Shown here: positions 34,597-44,353 of the stretch, piece by piece
How the letters are laid out: each line of letters opens with the position of its first letter
Position numbering within the stretch: position 1 is the stretch's first letter
Assembly: GCA_016711405.1 (NCBI GenBank)
Contig: JADJSZ010000029.1
Span: 21,467-85,466 of the forward strand
DNA from: Candidatus Hadersleviella danica
Lineage (GTDB): Bacteria; Chloroflexota; Anaerolineae; Promineifilales; Promineifilaceae
Direction of reading: 5' to 3'
Length of the DNA stretch: 64,000 nucleotides
Translations under genes and position numbers: made by a program
The notes under the pieces: generated by a model
Told to the model about the DNA's origin: nothing
The model's database searches: none
Seen by the model: only the letters and a program-made list of their open reading frames with translations

Positions 34597-35910
34597 CTAC
34601 TTTTGCAAAACTTCCGCTTCCCAGCCTTGTTCGAAGGCGGTGAGCCACGGGGCTTGGAGTTCGGGCAGGCGGCGGGCGGCCAGTTCTTCGGTGGAAAGGG
34701 TCGCTTCGCCACGGGGGATGGCGGCAAACTCGGCTTGCAGGTTGGCGGGGAGCAGGACGGGGTCTAGCACGGGCAAATCGCCCCAGTTGGCGGGTTGGGC
34801 TTTGCTCAGTTGCGCCTCGGGCGAGAGCAGGAAGTTGGCCAAAACCATTGCCGCCGCTTTGTGGTCGGAGTTGTAGGGGATGGCGACGTAGTGGGTGTTG
34901 GCAATGGTTCCGCTGTCAAAGATGAAGGTGCGGGTGGTGGCGGGGTAACGGCCGCTTTCCACCAAGCTACTCGCCTCGGCGGGGTTGTAGGCCATGTCAA
35001 AGCTCACTTCGCCGTTGGCAAATAAATCTTGCTGGCGGGTGTGGTTTTCGGGGTAGGTGGCTCCTTCGCGCCACAAGAACGGCTCGATTTCGTTCAGCAA
35101 GGCCCAGCAAGCGGCCGATTTTTCATCGAACACCGCTTGGTCAAACTCGCCCAGCAACGCCTCATACCCCCCAGCCGCTTCGTAGCAGATGTGGCGCACA
35201 AAGGCACTGCCCGTAAAGTCGGGCGGGGCAGGATAGGTGAATTGGCCGGGGTTCGCCTTAATCCATTCCACCAAAGCGGGGATGGTGAGTGGGGGTTCGG
35301 GCACGCGGGCGCTGTCGTAAATCATCACAAATTGGGCTTTGCCATAGGGGGATTCGTGCCCTTCAACAGGGTAGCCAAAGTCGTTGGCCACACTCGGGTC
35401 GTCGCCGTTGACATAGGCTGAACTGGGCAAGAATTGTGCCCAATGGCCATAGAGCAGTTCGGCTTGGCGCATGGTGCGGAAGTTTTCACCATTGACCCAC
35501 ACCAAATCTACCGAGCCGCCACTATCTTGGCCCGCCTCTTTTTCGCCCAGCACTTTGTTGATGTATTCGGTGGCATCGCTGATGGGAACCATGTTGAGGG
35601 TGATGCCATATTGCTCTTGGACGGCCGTGGCCACATAGCCCGTGATCCATGTGCTGATTAAATCACTGCCGCCCCACATGTAAAAGTTGACGGTTTGCCC
35701 TTGGGCTTCGGCCAAAATGTCGGCCCATGCTTGCCCTTCGTAGCCGGGCGGGGCTTGTGCCCCTGCGGGGGCAGATTCGGCCGTGGTGGATTCGACAGGA
35801 GCGGCCGTGGTTGGTTGCGCGGGTTCTGGGGTGGGCGATACGGGTTCGCTGGTGGAGCCACAGGCGGCCAACAGCAACAACAGGAGCCATGAAGCGATTT
35901 TCTTGTGCAA
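34597..35910 (-). CDS. ABC transporter substrate-binding lipoprotein (YnjB-like)
   Basis: 437 residues. Lipoprotein signal MHKKIASWLLLLLLAAC with the lipidated C17, a Pro/Thr-rich linker and an extracellular type 2 periplasmic-binding fold: VNFYMWGGSD near the start, VDLVWVNGENF (substrate-pocket region), and AQFVMIYDSARVPEPPLTI. The sequence character fits YnjB, the binding protein of E. coli ynjBCD, whose ligand is uncertain (thiamine-like or small-molecule proposals exist for related ThiB/PotD types). It is transcribed first in the cluster, before the permease at 33546. Confidence 0.85.
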   Translation of the reverse strand: MHKKIASWLLLLLLAACGSTSEPVSPTPEPAQPTTAAPVESTTAESAPAGAQAPPGYEGQAWADILAEAQGQTVNFYMWGGSDLISTWITGYVATAVQEQYGITLNMVPISDATEYINKVLGEKEAGQDSGGSVDLVWVNGENFRTMRQAELLYGHWAQFLPSSAYVNGDDPSVANDFGYPVEGHESPYGKAQFVMIYDSARVPEPPLTIPALVEWIKANPGQFTYPAPPDFTGSAFVRHICYEAAGGYEALLGEFDQAVFDEKSAACWALLNEIEPFLWREGATYPENHTRQQDLFANGEVSFDMAYNPAEASSLVESGRYPATTRTFIFDSGTIANTHYVAIPYNSDHKAAAMVLANFLLSPEAQLSKAQPANWGDLPVLDPVLLPANLQAEFAAIPRGEATLSTEELAARRLPELQAPWLTAFEQGWEAEVLQK

Positions 35911-36044
35911 AATTTTCCTCCTAAACTTGGTGAATGGGTAAGGCGAGATAGAGTGTAGAGATAGAGATAGAGGGCCTCTTAGTGGGCTGAATAACTGCGT
36001 TCCCCTCTATCTCTATCTCCTGCCTCTATCTGAATAAAACGAAT

Positions 36045-36156
36045 GGTGTGTTTATGATTGAGTTTATTGTTTTTAACAGAATTGACAACCCAACCATTCT
36101 GTTCATTTAATGTTGTTCGCGTTATTTTTAGCCCTCAACTGAGATGAAACACACCC
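36045..36156. mobile_element. MITE-like element, copy 2 (divergent)
   Basis: About 112 bp with ends GGTGTGTTTATGATTGAGTT and CAACTGAGATGAAACACACCC, matching the ends of the element at 27435. The centre is AT-rich and lacks the internal hairpins of the other copies. It is followed by CATAACGAATAACG heptamer repeat. Confidence 0.55.
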
Positions 36157-36172
36157 ATAACGAATAACGCTT

Positions 36173-37687
36173 TTACCCCCTGCGCCAGCGCAACAGGGTG
36201 CGGAACAGTTTGGCCACGGTGGGGGTGAGGCGGGTGCGGTTCCATGCGTCGGCCGTTTTTTTAATCATCTCCGCTTGGGTGGGGTAGGGGTGGATGGTTT
36301 GCGAAAGTTTACCAATCCCCGCCCCAGTTATCATGGCGGTGGTAATTTCGCTAATCATTTCCCCCGCATGGCGGGCAATAATGGTTGCGCCCAAGATTTT
36401 AGACGTTCCGCGCTGGACATAGATTTTGGCGAACCCCTCTTCGCTATCGGCACGGCCGCGGTCTGTCTCTTGCAGGCGGGTGGTAAAGGTGTCTACGGCC
36501 GTGCCCTGCGCCTCCGCTTCGTAATCAAACAGCCCCACATGGGCAATTTCGGGGTCGGTGTAGACCACCCACGGAATAATCAGTTGGCTGTATTTTTTGC
36601 GGCCGAAGAAGAGCGCATTTTGCAACACAATGCGGGCGGTGGCATCGGCCGTGTGGGTGAATTGGGCGGGAATGGCCACATCCCCTGCGCCGTAAATGTG
36701 GGGGTTGGTGGTTTGCAGATAGTCGTTTACCGTCAGCCCCTTTTTGGTGGTGGCGATGCCGGCCGCTTCCAGATTAAGTCCTTCGATGTTCGGCCGTCGG
36801 CCAGCGGCCAGCAAAATCTCATCCACAGCAAGGGTCTGCGTTTGCCCAGCGTGGGTAAAAGTCAGCACTTTGTCGGCTCCCACCCGCTCCACCTTTTGAG
36901 TTTGGCTTTCGAGGAGCAAGCGAATGCCATCCGCTTCGAGGGCTTGGCGAATAAGGGCCAGCCCTTCGGCATCACGCAAGCCGCCCATGTGGGGCGCGAT
37001 GTCAAAGACGGTGACTTGGCTCCCGAAGCGGGCGAAGGCTTGCGCCATTTCGAGGCCAATGGGGCCTGCACCGATGATGGCCAGCCGCTGGGGGAGTTGG
37101 GTCAGCTCGAAAATGCCTTCGTTGGTGATGTAGCCTGTTTCGGGCAGGCCGGGGATGGGCAGGGCGGCGGCGCGTGCGCCTGTGGCGATGACAGCTTTGT
37201 GGAAGGTGATGGTACGGCCGTCTACCACAAACGTGTTGGCTCCTGTAAATTGCCCCTCGCCCAAATATAAATCAATGCCCAGCCCGCGAAAGCGTTCGGC
37301 CGAGTCGTGGTGGCTAATCTCCGACCGAATGCGGCGCATCCGCGCCATGATGGCGGGGAAATCTACTTCCACCTGCCCGACTTGCACGCCGAGTTCGGCC
37401 GCGTGGCGAATATCGCCCACAACTTTGGCGGAGCGCAAGATGGTTTTGGAGGGCACACAACCCGCATGAAGGCAATCGCCGCCGAGGAGGTGTTTTTCGA
37501 CAAGGGCGACTTTGGCGCCGAGGCCGGCCGCCCCCGTCGCGGCCACCAACCCGGCCGAGCCGCCGCCGATGACCAGCAAATTGTAGCGTTCGGTGGGGGT
37601 GGGGTTTTGCCAATCGGCGGGGTGGGTGTTGCGCACCAAGGTTTGGTTGTGCTGGTCAAAGGGGGGAACTTCTATTTGGGTGGCCAT
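36173..37687 (-). CDS. Mercuric reductase-like FAD/NAD(P) disulfide oxidoreductase
   Basis: 504 residues with GGGSAG (41-46) for FAD, the redox disulfide GGDCLHAGCVPSK (C72, C77), NAD(P) loop IIGAGPIG, FAD second motif IYGAGDVAIP, and the dimerisation-domain HPYPTQAEM with the catalytic His. Residues 1-35 are an extension without the MerA HMA metal-binding domain. The family transfers electrons from NAD(P)H to Hg(II), disulfides or quinones; no merR, merT or merP is near, so mercury is not supported by context. ATG 37687 is used in place of the longer frame (to 37816) because MATQIEVPPFDQHN is the homologous start. Confidence 0.9.
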   Translation of the reverse strand: MATQIEVPPFDQHNQTLVRNTHPADWQNPTPTERYNLLVIGGGSAGLVAATGAAGLGAKVALVEKHLLGGDCLHAGCVPSKTILRSAKVVGDIRHAAELGVQVGQVEVDFPAIMARMRRIRSEISHHDSAERFRGLGIDLYLGEGQFTGANTFVVDGRTITFHKAVIATGARAAALPIPGLPETGYITNEGIFELTQLPQRLAIIGAGPIGLEMAQAFARFGSQVTVFDIAPHMGGLRDAEGLALIRQALEADGIRLLLESQTQKVERVGADKVLTFTHAGQTQTLAVDEILLAAGRRPNIEGLNLEAAGIATTKKGLTVNDYLQTTNPHIYGAGDVAIPAQFTHTADATARIVLQNALFFGRKKYSQLIIPWVVYTDPEIAHVGLFDYEAEAQGTAVDTFTTRLQETDRGRADSEEGFAKIYVQRGTSKILGATIIARHAGEMISEITTAMITGAGIGKLSQTIHPYPTQAEMIKKTADAWNRTRLTPTVAKLFRTLLRWRRG

Positions 37688-37803
37688 GTTTGTTTGCGGG
37701 GGGATTGGGGTTGCTGGGAAATGGTTCGGGGTGTCAGATGAAGCGTAGCGGAAAATTCTTACGACGCTGTTACAAAAAACGGCAAGGGTGCAAGGCACAA
37801 AAA

Positions 37804-37837
37804 AGGTGCGGCGCACGTGAGGACGTGCGCCGCACCT
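37804..37837 (-). terminator. Strong terminator for the SD-repeat gene
   Basis: Perfect 15-bp stem AGGTGCGGCGCACGT (37804-37818), loop GAGG, complement to 37837. On the minus strand it is followed by TTTTTTGTG, right for terminating the gene that ends at 37951. Confidence 0.85.
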
Positions 37838-37950
37838 AGATTGGGGGGGAAGTGAGTAGTGAATAGTGAATAGTGAATAGTTGGCAGGACTTACTACTTA
37901 CTACTTACTACTTACTAATTACTACTTACTCACTCTTATAGTTGTTCCCC

Positions 37951-39787
37951 TTACGGCCGTGTGACCGCCGGGAGGAAGATGTGTGGCCATTCGAGGAAGA
38001 TGAGGTAGGAGGTGACGATGTCGGGGATTTCGTCGCCATCTATATCTAGCTCGAGGATGACATCGGTGGGGGCGAGGAGGTTGAAGTCGGTGAATTCGAC
38101 GGTGAGGGGGGATGTCTATTTCTTCGCCAGGTTCGAGGGAGATTTGGCCGGTGATGATGGCGCCGGGAGCCAAGCCATTGAGGCTAACGACGGAGGTATC
38201 GGTGAAGCCACGGGACATGGCCCAGATGCGATAGTCGGCCGTGGCCGCGACTGTATTGGGCAAGCGCGTGCCGGGGCTGGTGACGGTGAAGCTGATGCTT
38301 TGGGTGAAGCCCATCGGCACGCCACCGCCGAGACCCGAATGGACATTGGGGCTGGTCCACCACGTGGGGGAGTATGACCAGAGGGCGGCGTGGCAGTTAA
38401 AGGTGGTGTTGGTCGCCTGATTGGTGACGATGGCTTGGAATTGGGCGTTTTGGGAGGGGCCTGTGAAGATGGCGGGGTAGGCTATTTCGACATCTATGAC
38501 GGCGTATTGGAATGCGCCCAAGACGACAGGCATGGGGGTGGTGATGGTCATCAGGCTGGGGCCGACGAGTTGCAGGGTGAAGGTTTCTACGCCTGTGGCC
38601 GAGGCGTTGAAGATGTAGATTTCGGTTTCCAGCGAGATTTGGTCGAGGAAATGGTTATCCCACGGGATCATGCAGAAGTCGGGCTGGCCGCTATTCCAGT
38701 TGCCAAAGGTGGTTCCGGTGAGGACTTGCCCCGGTGTGAGGGTGGGGGTGTATGTGCCGCTGGTGGGGGCTGTTTGGGTCCATTGCACCATGTATTGGCC
38801 GTTCCAATAGGGGGCGGGCTGGCTTTCGTAGACGATGTATTCGCCGGGGGGGAGGCCGAGGAAGGCGTAGTCGCCGTTGGCATCGGTGAGTTCGGTGAAG
38901 TGGAGGCCGTTGCCTTGGGCGTTGATGGTCCAGTTGGGCAGACCGAGTTCGCCAGCGTCTTGGAGGCCGTCGCCGTCTAAATCGTTAAATTTGTGGCCGT
39001 GGATTTCGACGGGGGGGGCGTAGTTGCCGAAATCTAAATCGGTGATGTCTTGGGTGGGGACGAAGCTGACGACGTAGTGGCGGGGGGAGATGGGGAAGGT
39101 TTGGGTGTAGCCAACTTGGGGAACTTCGGTGAGGGTGTAGGTGCCTGTGACTAGCCCTGTGAAGAAGTAATGGCCGCCGATGCCAGTGGTTGTTGTCCAA
39201 ACGGTGGTGCCATCGGTGAGTTGGATGACCCAATCTTCTAGGCCGGGTTCTTGCGCACCCCAGATGCCGTTGTTGTTGCGGTCGTAGAACTTGGAACCAG
39301 AGAGACCGGGTTGGCGGGGGCCTCCGCCGTGGTTGCCGAAATTAATCCCGTCGCGTGATTGGCCGCCTTGGATGAAGACGATGTGGGTGCCATCGGTGCC
39401 TGTGGCGGGGTTGGGGAAGGTTTGGACCCAGCCGGGTTCCATCATTTCGGCGATGACGTAGTCGCCATCGGCTAGGCCGTGGAAGCAGTAGTTGCCGTTG
39501 GCATCCGTGGTGGTGGTGGTGAATTGGCCAGCGGCTTGGAGCTGGATTTGCCAGTTGGGGAGGGTTGTTTCGTTGGGATCCCAGACACCATCGCCGTTGA
39601 GGTCGTTGAATTTGGAGCCGCAGATGTTTGCTCCGCCGCTTGCGGCCGTGGCTTGCCCGCTTGGTAAGGCGGTTAGTGAGAGCAGGAGGAGGAAGCCAGC
39701 GAGGAGGGCCACCGCGACAATCATCATGTAGCGGCCGGCACCAGTTTGGGAGGGAATTCTCTGTGGGGTTGAAACGGTTTCGTTCAT
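37951..39787 (-). CDS. SD-repeat (SdrD B-like) surface protein, frameshifted near its C-terminus
   Basis: About 610 residues. N-terminal export helix (about 19-43: MMIVAVALLAGFLLLLSLTALPSG would be over-long to list fully). Three Cna-B/SdrD-B-like domains follow (about 55-330), each with KFNDLNGDGVWDPNE-type Ca-binding motifs (FNDLNGDG, FYDRNNNG, FNDLDGDG), and FGNHG/FGNYA closing motifs, then a beta-rich region. At about 38,113 a C-run shifts frame; in the restored frame it continues FTDFNLLAPTDVILEL, DIDGDEIPDIV and ends HIFLPAVTRP at a TAA (37951-37953), so the true 3' end is 37951 and not 37922. The tail matches the FLPMIQRP tail of the protein at 19533. Confidence 0.82.
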
Positions 39788-40029
39788 TTTCTACCTCTCT
39801 AATATAGATTGTGAGGGACACGAGGGAGCAAGGGGGGCACTCCTTGCCGTGGACACGGGACTCTGTTTCCAATTCCTGACGTGGCAAATGAGGAACTGTC
39901 GTTTCTAAGGCTTCCGGAACACCTCCTAATGGTTATGGCCCGAGGGGATGGGGATTGCGGAATGGGGAATGGGGATTGCGGAATGAATGCTGACTAGCTG
40001 ACAAGCTGACTGGCTGATTTGCTGACTGG

Positions 40030-40554
40030 CTATGAACGGCCGAATATCCACCCCGCAAAAGCGTAGAGCAGACCTAGCGCGAGGATGATGAATTTGAGGG
40101 AGGCGCAGGCTTGGGCGATGCCGCCCCAGTGGGCGAGGCCGCCGAGGAGCAACTGGAACAAGGCCGCATTTTCCACCATATCGAGAATTCCGCCAAATAT
40201 CTGGCCCCACGCCAGCCAGAGGCCGATTTGGGCTAAGGCTCGGGAGCGGGGGGCTAGTCTTTCACGGGCTAGGAGACAGCCCAAGGAGACTGAACCAACC
40301 CAGAAGAAGATGAAGAGGTAATCTAGCCCTAAACCAAAGGCGACGTAGGTGCGGGCGAGGCCATCCCAACTGTTGACGAGGGCGGGCGCGGCCGTGCCTG
40401 CCAGTTCAAGGCTGACGATGCCCATTGGGGCGAGGTCGTTGCGCAGGGGGACATCTAGGAAGGCAAAGATGACGAAGAGGAGGAGGGTGAGGACGACAAG
40501 CGGCCGAAATAAACGGCGTTGCTGGGAAAGGGAGAGGAAAGCGAAGGGAGTCAT
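40030..40554 (-). CDS. Membrane protein of unknown function
   Basis: 174 residues with about four membrane helices: LVVLTLLLFVIFAFLDV (about 18-34), LGLDYLFIFFWVGSVSLGCLL, AQIGLWLAWGQIFGGIL and FIILALGLLYAFAGWIF. The N-terminal half after helix 1 is polar (PLRNDLAPMGIVSLELAGTA). I do not recognise the family; the SLELAGT motif resembles predicted membrane proteins with one soluble loop. The gene stands alone, downstream of a 14-unit 21-bp array that occupies its promoter region. Confidence 0.65.
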   Translation of the reverse strand: MTPFAFLSLSQQRRLFRPLVVLTLLLFVIFAFLDVPLRNDLAPMGIVSLELAGTAAPALVNSWDGLARTYVAFGLGLDYLFIFFWVGSVSLGCLLARERLAPRSRALAQIGLWLAWGQIFGGILDMVENAALFQLLLGGLAHWGGIAQACASLKFIILALGLLYAFAGWIFGRS

Positions 40555-40630
40555 GGGGTTTTGGATTGGGGATTGGGGAGGAGGGATTGCGGATTGGGGA
40601 ATGCGGATTGCGGATTGGGGGAGGTGTAGG

Positions 40631-40924
40631 GTTGCAGTGGCGTTAATTTGTGTTGCAATGTCGTTTATCTACGTTGCAATGTGACTAATCCGTGTTGCAA
40701 TGGCGTTCATCCGTGTTGCAATGCGACTAATCTGTGTTGCAATGCGACTAATCTGTGTTGCAATGCCGTTAATCCATGTTGCAATGCGACTAATTCATCT
40801 TGCAATGCCGTTAATCTATGTTGCAATGCTGTTAATCCATGTTGCAATGTGACTAATCCGTGTTGCAATGCCGTTTACCCATGTTGCAGTGGGGTTAATC
40901 TGTGTTGCAGTGGCGTTAAACCAT
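40631..40924. repeat. 21-bp tandem repeat array, 14 units
   Basis: Fourteen exact-length units of form GTTGCAATGCGACTAATCTGT; positions 1-8 (GTTGCAAT) are nearly constant, positions 9-21 vary (GCGACTAATC, GCCGTTAATC, GGCGTTCATC). A 15th partial unit begins at 40925. No spacer sequences. The 100-codon open frame across it is an artefact of the multiple-of-three period. Confidence 0.95.
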
Positions 40925-41107
40925 GTTGTAGGGGCGGGAGGGCGGCATGATACGCCAGCGCAAAACGTTAAGATGCGTCTTGCCGCCCGCTCGCCCTTGG
41001 TGCGGGTGAGTATGGGGCGAGCGGGCGCGGGGTGGGAGTTGTTTTGTTTCCCCGCAGGTTTGTTCCGCGCCCTCCCGCCCCTACGGGGTGGTGTTTCGGT
41101 GCGTGTG

Positions 41108-42894
41108 TTATGGCTCTACGAGAGATAGCGCAAAGTTCATGGCCAGCTCTTGGTGGGCGATGCGCAGTGCTTGGGGAAGGGAACCGTGCCCCGCATCGAA
41201 CCAGTGGACTTGGATGGACTTGCCGAGTTCTTGGAGGAGCGTCTCGTAGGCTTGCATTTGGCGGGCGGGGCAACGGGTGTCGTTGCTTCCTTGGATGACG
41301 AGGATGGGGGCTTGTAGATTGGCGGCGTAGGTGATGGGCGAGCTGTTGCGGTGTGCCTCGGCCGTGTCGCTGGGCGTGCCGCCGAAGAGGGCGCGTTGGT
41401 ATCCTTTGAGGTTTTCCGCTTGGTCTTCGTACATGAGCGCCCAATCGGCGATGGCGACGGTGGCAATGCCGCCTGCCCACAGTTGGGGAGCCTTGCCGAG
41501 CGCTTGGAGGGTGAGGTAGCCGCCGTAAGAGCCGCCGACGAGGAACACTTTATCGGGCAGGGCGATGTTATTGGCCACCAGCCAGTGATAGGCGGCTTCC
41601 ATATCGGTTACTTCAAGGTCGCCAAGGTTGCCGCGAATGGACTCCTCGAATGATTTGCCAAACGTGACGGAGCCGTGGTAGTTCAGGCTGAAAAAGGCAA
41701 AGCCCATGTCTACCCATGCTTGTCCCTCGGCCGAGAAGTAATCGAGCATGACGGCCGTTGGCCCCCCATGTGTGTGCAAAATGGTGGGGAATGGCCCTGC
41801 GCCCTCGGGCGTGATGAGCCAGCCCTGCACCTCATCCCCCTGTGCGCCTATCAGGCTGATGGAACGCCACGGCCGCCCCGCTGGGACGGGCTGGCCAGCG
41901 GCAAGGGTGCGGCGCAATGCGCCTGTCTGGCTATCCAAAGCGACGAGTTGGGCGGGGGTAGCGGCATCTTGCCATGTCAGGATGAGTTCGTCGGCCGTCC
42001 ACATCATGCGCCAGCCCGAGAACACGCCTGCGGGGGTTTGCGGCAAAGCATGAAGCGTGTCCGTGGCCAACTCGTAGCGGTACAGCGTTTGTTGGGCGGC
42101 GTGGAGCTGGTCTAAGATGAGTTGCTGGCCGTCGGGCGACCATGCCATGATGCTGATTGCGCCTTGCAACCCATCCAAAACGAGTTCCCGCCGCTCGCCC
42201 GTGCGTGGGTTCCAGATGAGCGGCCGTTCGATGCCTGTTTCGTTGCTGGTGGCGGCTATCCACGGGGTGGCAAGATGGGGGCTGGGTCAAACTCAATGCT
42301 GGCCTCTTCACCCGCGCTAAGTTCGCCGACAAGTTCGGCCGTCTCTACTTCAACGGCGCGGAGGACGCTATCAAGGCTCCCCGTGGGGCTGGTCATAAAG
42401 TAGGCCAGCGACCCATCGGCCGAGAAACGGGGGCCAAAGGTGAGGTGTTGGCTCTGAAAGAGGGCGCGGGGGGGTGCGCTTAAATCGCTGGGCAATACCC
42501 ACACGCGGAACCCTTCTTCATCGGCTGAGGAGAAGCCCAGCCAGCGGCCGTCGGGCGATACAGTGATGTTCCACGAGCTGTAGAGCGGCAAATCAGGGGT
42601 GATGTCTTGTGGCTCGCCCTCGCCGTGCCACGGAATTTGCATGTAGTGCCCTATTTCGTTGCCGCCTTTGTCTTGGTGGTAATACACCGTCTCGCCGTCG
42701 GCCGATATTTCGCCGTTGGCGATGGCAATGGGGTTGTTGGTGATTTGGCGGAGGTTGCCCGTGGGCACATCCCATGCAAATAGTTGGTAGGAGCCGTTAA
42801 GATTGGTGGAAACCAATCCGCGCTGGGGGTTGTGGCTGGCCACGGCCGCCCAGCGGATGTCAGATGCGAGGTAGCGTTTTTTCCAGTTGGTCAT
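41108..42894 (-). CDS. Prolyl oligopeptidase-family (S9) serine peptidase, frameshifted
   Basis: About 595 residues in two frames joined near 42,278 (one C missing from GCCCCCAT). The N-terminal beta-propeller begins MTNWKKRYLASDIRWAAVAS and has WD-like repeats (ADGETVYYHQD, SPDGRWLGFSS, SPDGQQLILDQ). The C-terminal alpha/beta hydrolase has Ser in GGSYGGY, Asp in IQGSNDTRCP and His in FDAGHGS, plus HTHGGPTAVMLDYF. It is probably cytoplasmic, cutting short peptides of the DPP/acylaminoacyl type. The gene starts at 42894 next to a GGTCATT repeat. Confidence 0.87.
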
Positions 42895-42937
42895 TGGTCA
42901 CTTGTCCTTGGTCATTGGTAATGGGTTGTTGGTCATT

Positions 42938-43070
42938 GGGTGTGTTTCATTTGAGTTGGAGCTTTGTAGGGGTAGGCCTTGTGCCTACCCACAATCTCGG
43001 TTAAACCAACACCTAGGGCAACCACAAGGGTTGCCCCTACAACGTGCCTCACCTGAGATGAAACACACAT
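42938..43070. mobile_element. MITE-like element, copy 3
   Basis: About 133 bp with ends GGGTGTGTTTCATTTGAGTTG and CACCTGAGATGAAACACACA. Internal sequences are GTAGGGGTAGGCCTTGTGCCTACCC and GGGCAACCACAAGGGTTGCCCCTAC, the same two hairpin types as copy 1 but in the opposite order, as expected if one copy is inverted. It lies between two convergently oriented repeat spacers. Confidence 0.75.
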
Positions 43071-43118
43071 TGGTTATTAGGGTTGTCTCCGTTGTTGGCT
43101 CCCTGTCCCTAAGAAATT

Positions 43119-43200
43119 GCCCTCACCCCTCGCCCCTCTCCCCAAGGGAGAGGGGGACTGGCTCCCTCTCCCTTGGGGAGAGGGTTGGGGTGAGGGGGTC
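43119..43200. repeat. CCCTCACCCC...GGGGTGAGGG inverted repeat, copy 1
   Basis: Long imperfect inverted repeat with CCCTCACCCCTCGCCCCTCTCC, an inner CCCAAGGGAGAGGG/CCCTCTCCCTTGGGG pair and GAGAGGGTTGGGGTGAGGG. It abuts the phosphotransferase stop codon. Confidence 0.8.
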
Positions 43201-44266
43201 ATGGTTCATTGCTCATAATCTCCACGGCCGCTTGGGCCAGCAAGGGTACCATGTCGCCCAGCGGGGCGAAGCGCGGGTCTTTGGTCTGCCCGCGCACATA
43301 ACGGATGTAGATTTGGGCAATAATCACGGTGAGACGATACAGGCCGAGGGCGTGATAGAAGTGAATGGCGTTGACATCGAACCCTGTGCGGGCGGCGTAC
43401 CGCGCCACCAACTCCCGCCGCGTTAGAAAGGGCTTGCCTGTGGGCATAAAGGTGGCGGCCAACATCTGCATCGGCGTGGAATCCGTTTCGTCTGTCCAGT
43501 AACACAACAGCGCCCCCAAATCGCTCAACGGATCGCCGAGGGTACACATATCCCAATCGAAGATGGCTACCAAACGGCTGGGGTCTTGTTCGTCCAGCAT
43601 CACGTTGTCCAATTTATAATCGTTGTGGACGAGCGAAACATAGGCGGTGGGGGGCACATTCGCCCTGAGCCACGCATAAACCTGCTCCATCTGGGGCACA
43701 TCCGTGTGTTTGGCCGCTTGCCAACGCTTGTGCCACCCCTCAATTTGGCGGCTCAGGAACCCATCGGGCTTGCCCAGCCCTGCCAGCCCCAGCGCGGCGT
43801 AATCTACTAGGTGCAAATCGGCCAAGGCATCTACCAAGGCCTCGCTGATGGCTTGCGGAGCGGTGGAATTGTCCCACACAAGAGGTAAACGGCCGCGCAC
43901 CACCACCCCTTCGCGTCGCTCCATCACAAAAAAGGGTGCCCCCAGCACGGCGGGGTCATCGCCCAGCAGAAAGGCGCGGGGCGCAAGGGGAAAGGCACGC
44001 CACAGGCGGGATAAAACGGTGTACTCACGCCCCATGTCGTGCGCCGATGCGGCGACGGGGCCGAGCGGCGGCCGTCGCAGGACTCGTTCACGGCCGTCGG
44101 CAAAGGTCAGCAAGTAGGTCAGGTTGGCCATCCCCCCCCCGAATTGCCGCACAGTGAATTGGCGGGCATCCGCTACGCCAAGTTGCTCGCTCTTATCGGC
44201 TAAATAATCGGCCAGTTTGGCTTCGTCTAGTTGCTCATCAGGGCGGGGGGGGATGGTGTCGTTCAT
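43199..44266 (-). CDS. Aminoglycoside-phosphotransferase-fold kinase (ACAD10/11 N-terminal type)
   Basis: 355 residues of the APH/choline-kinase fold. The catalytic loop is VHNDYKLDNVMLDE and the metal motif is IFDWDMCTLGDPLSDLG; both match acyl-CoA-linked phosphotransferases that in eukaryotic ACAD10/11 are fused to an acyl-CoA dehydrogenase. An acyl-CoA dehydrogenase gene lies 1.8 kb upstream on the same strand (46041), so the two probably phosphorylate and dehydrogenate 4-hydroxyacyl-CoA in one pathway, inferred from that fusion. The start MNDTIPPRPDEQLDEA at 44266 is used. Between them lie two tandem genes of unknown role. Confidence 0.85.
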   Translation of the reverse strand: MNDTIPPRPDEQLDEAKLADYLADKSEQLGVADARQFTVRQFGGGMANLTYLLTFADGRERVLRRPPLGPVAASAHDMGREYTVLSRLWRAFPLAPRAFLLGDDPAVLGAPFFVMERREGVVVRGRLPLVWDNSTAPQAISEALVDALADLHLVDYAALGLAGLGKPDGFLSRQIEGWHKRWQAAKHTDVPQMEQVYAWLRANVPPTAYVSLVHNDYKLDNVMLDEQDPSRLVAIFDWDMCTLGDPLSDLGALLCYWTDETDSTPMQMLAATFMPTGKPFLTRRELVARYAARTGFDVNAIHFYHALGLYRLTVIIAQIYIRYVRGQTKDPRFAPLGDMVPLLAQAAVEIMSNEP

Positions 44267-44353
44267 GGAGAAATGTTATTGGTTATTGGTTATTCGTTAT
44301 TGGGTGTTGGTTGGGTTATCTATTACCCACATCTTTTTCTCTGTGGGAAAACA

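Noticed and set aside
36173..37687. Mercury resistance determinant
   Set aside because: The MerA-like enzyme lacks the HMA domain and no other mer gene is near, so only the flavoprotein family is claimed.
9690..40924. CRISPR array
   Set aside because: The three arrays are contiguous direct repeats without unique spacers, and no cas gene is in the window.
40648..40950. 100-residue Cys/Asn-rich ORF in the array at 40631
   Set aside because: It only translates the 21-bp repeat unit (CCNATNL-like) and has no start signal; the array itself is the feature.
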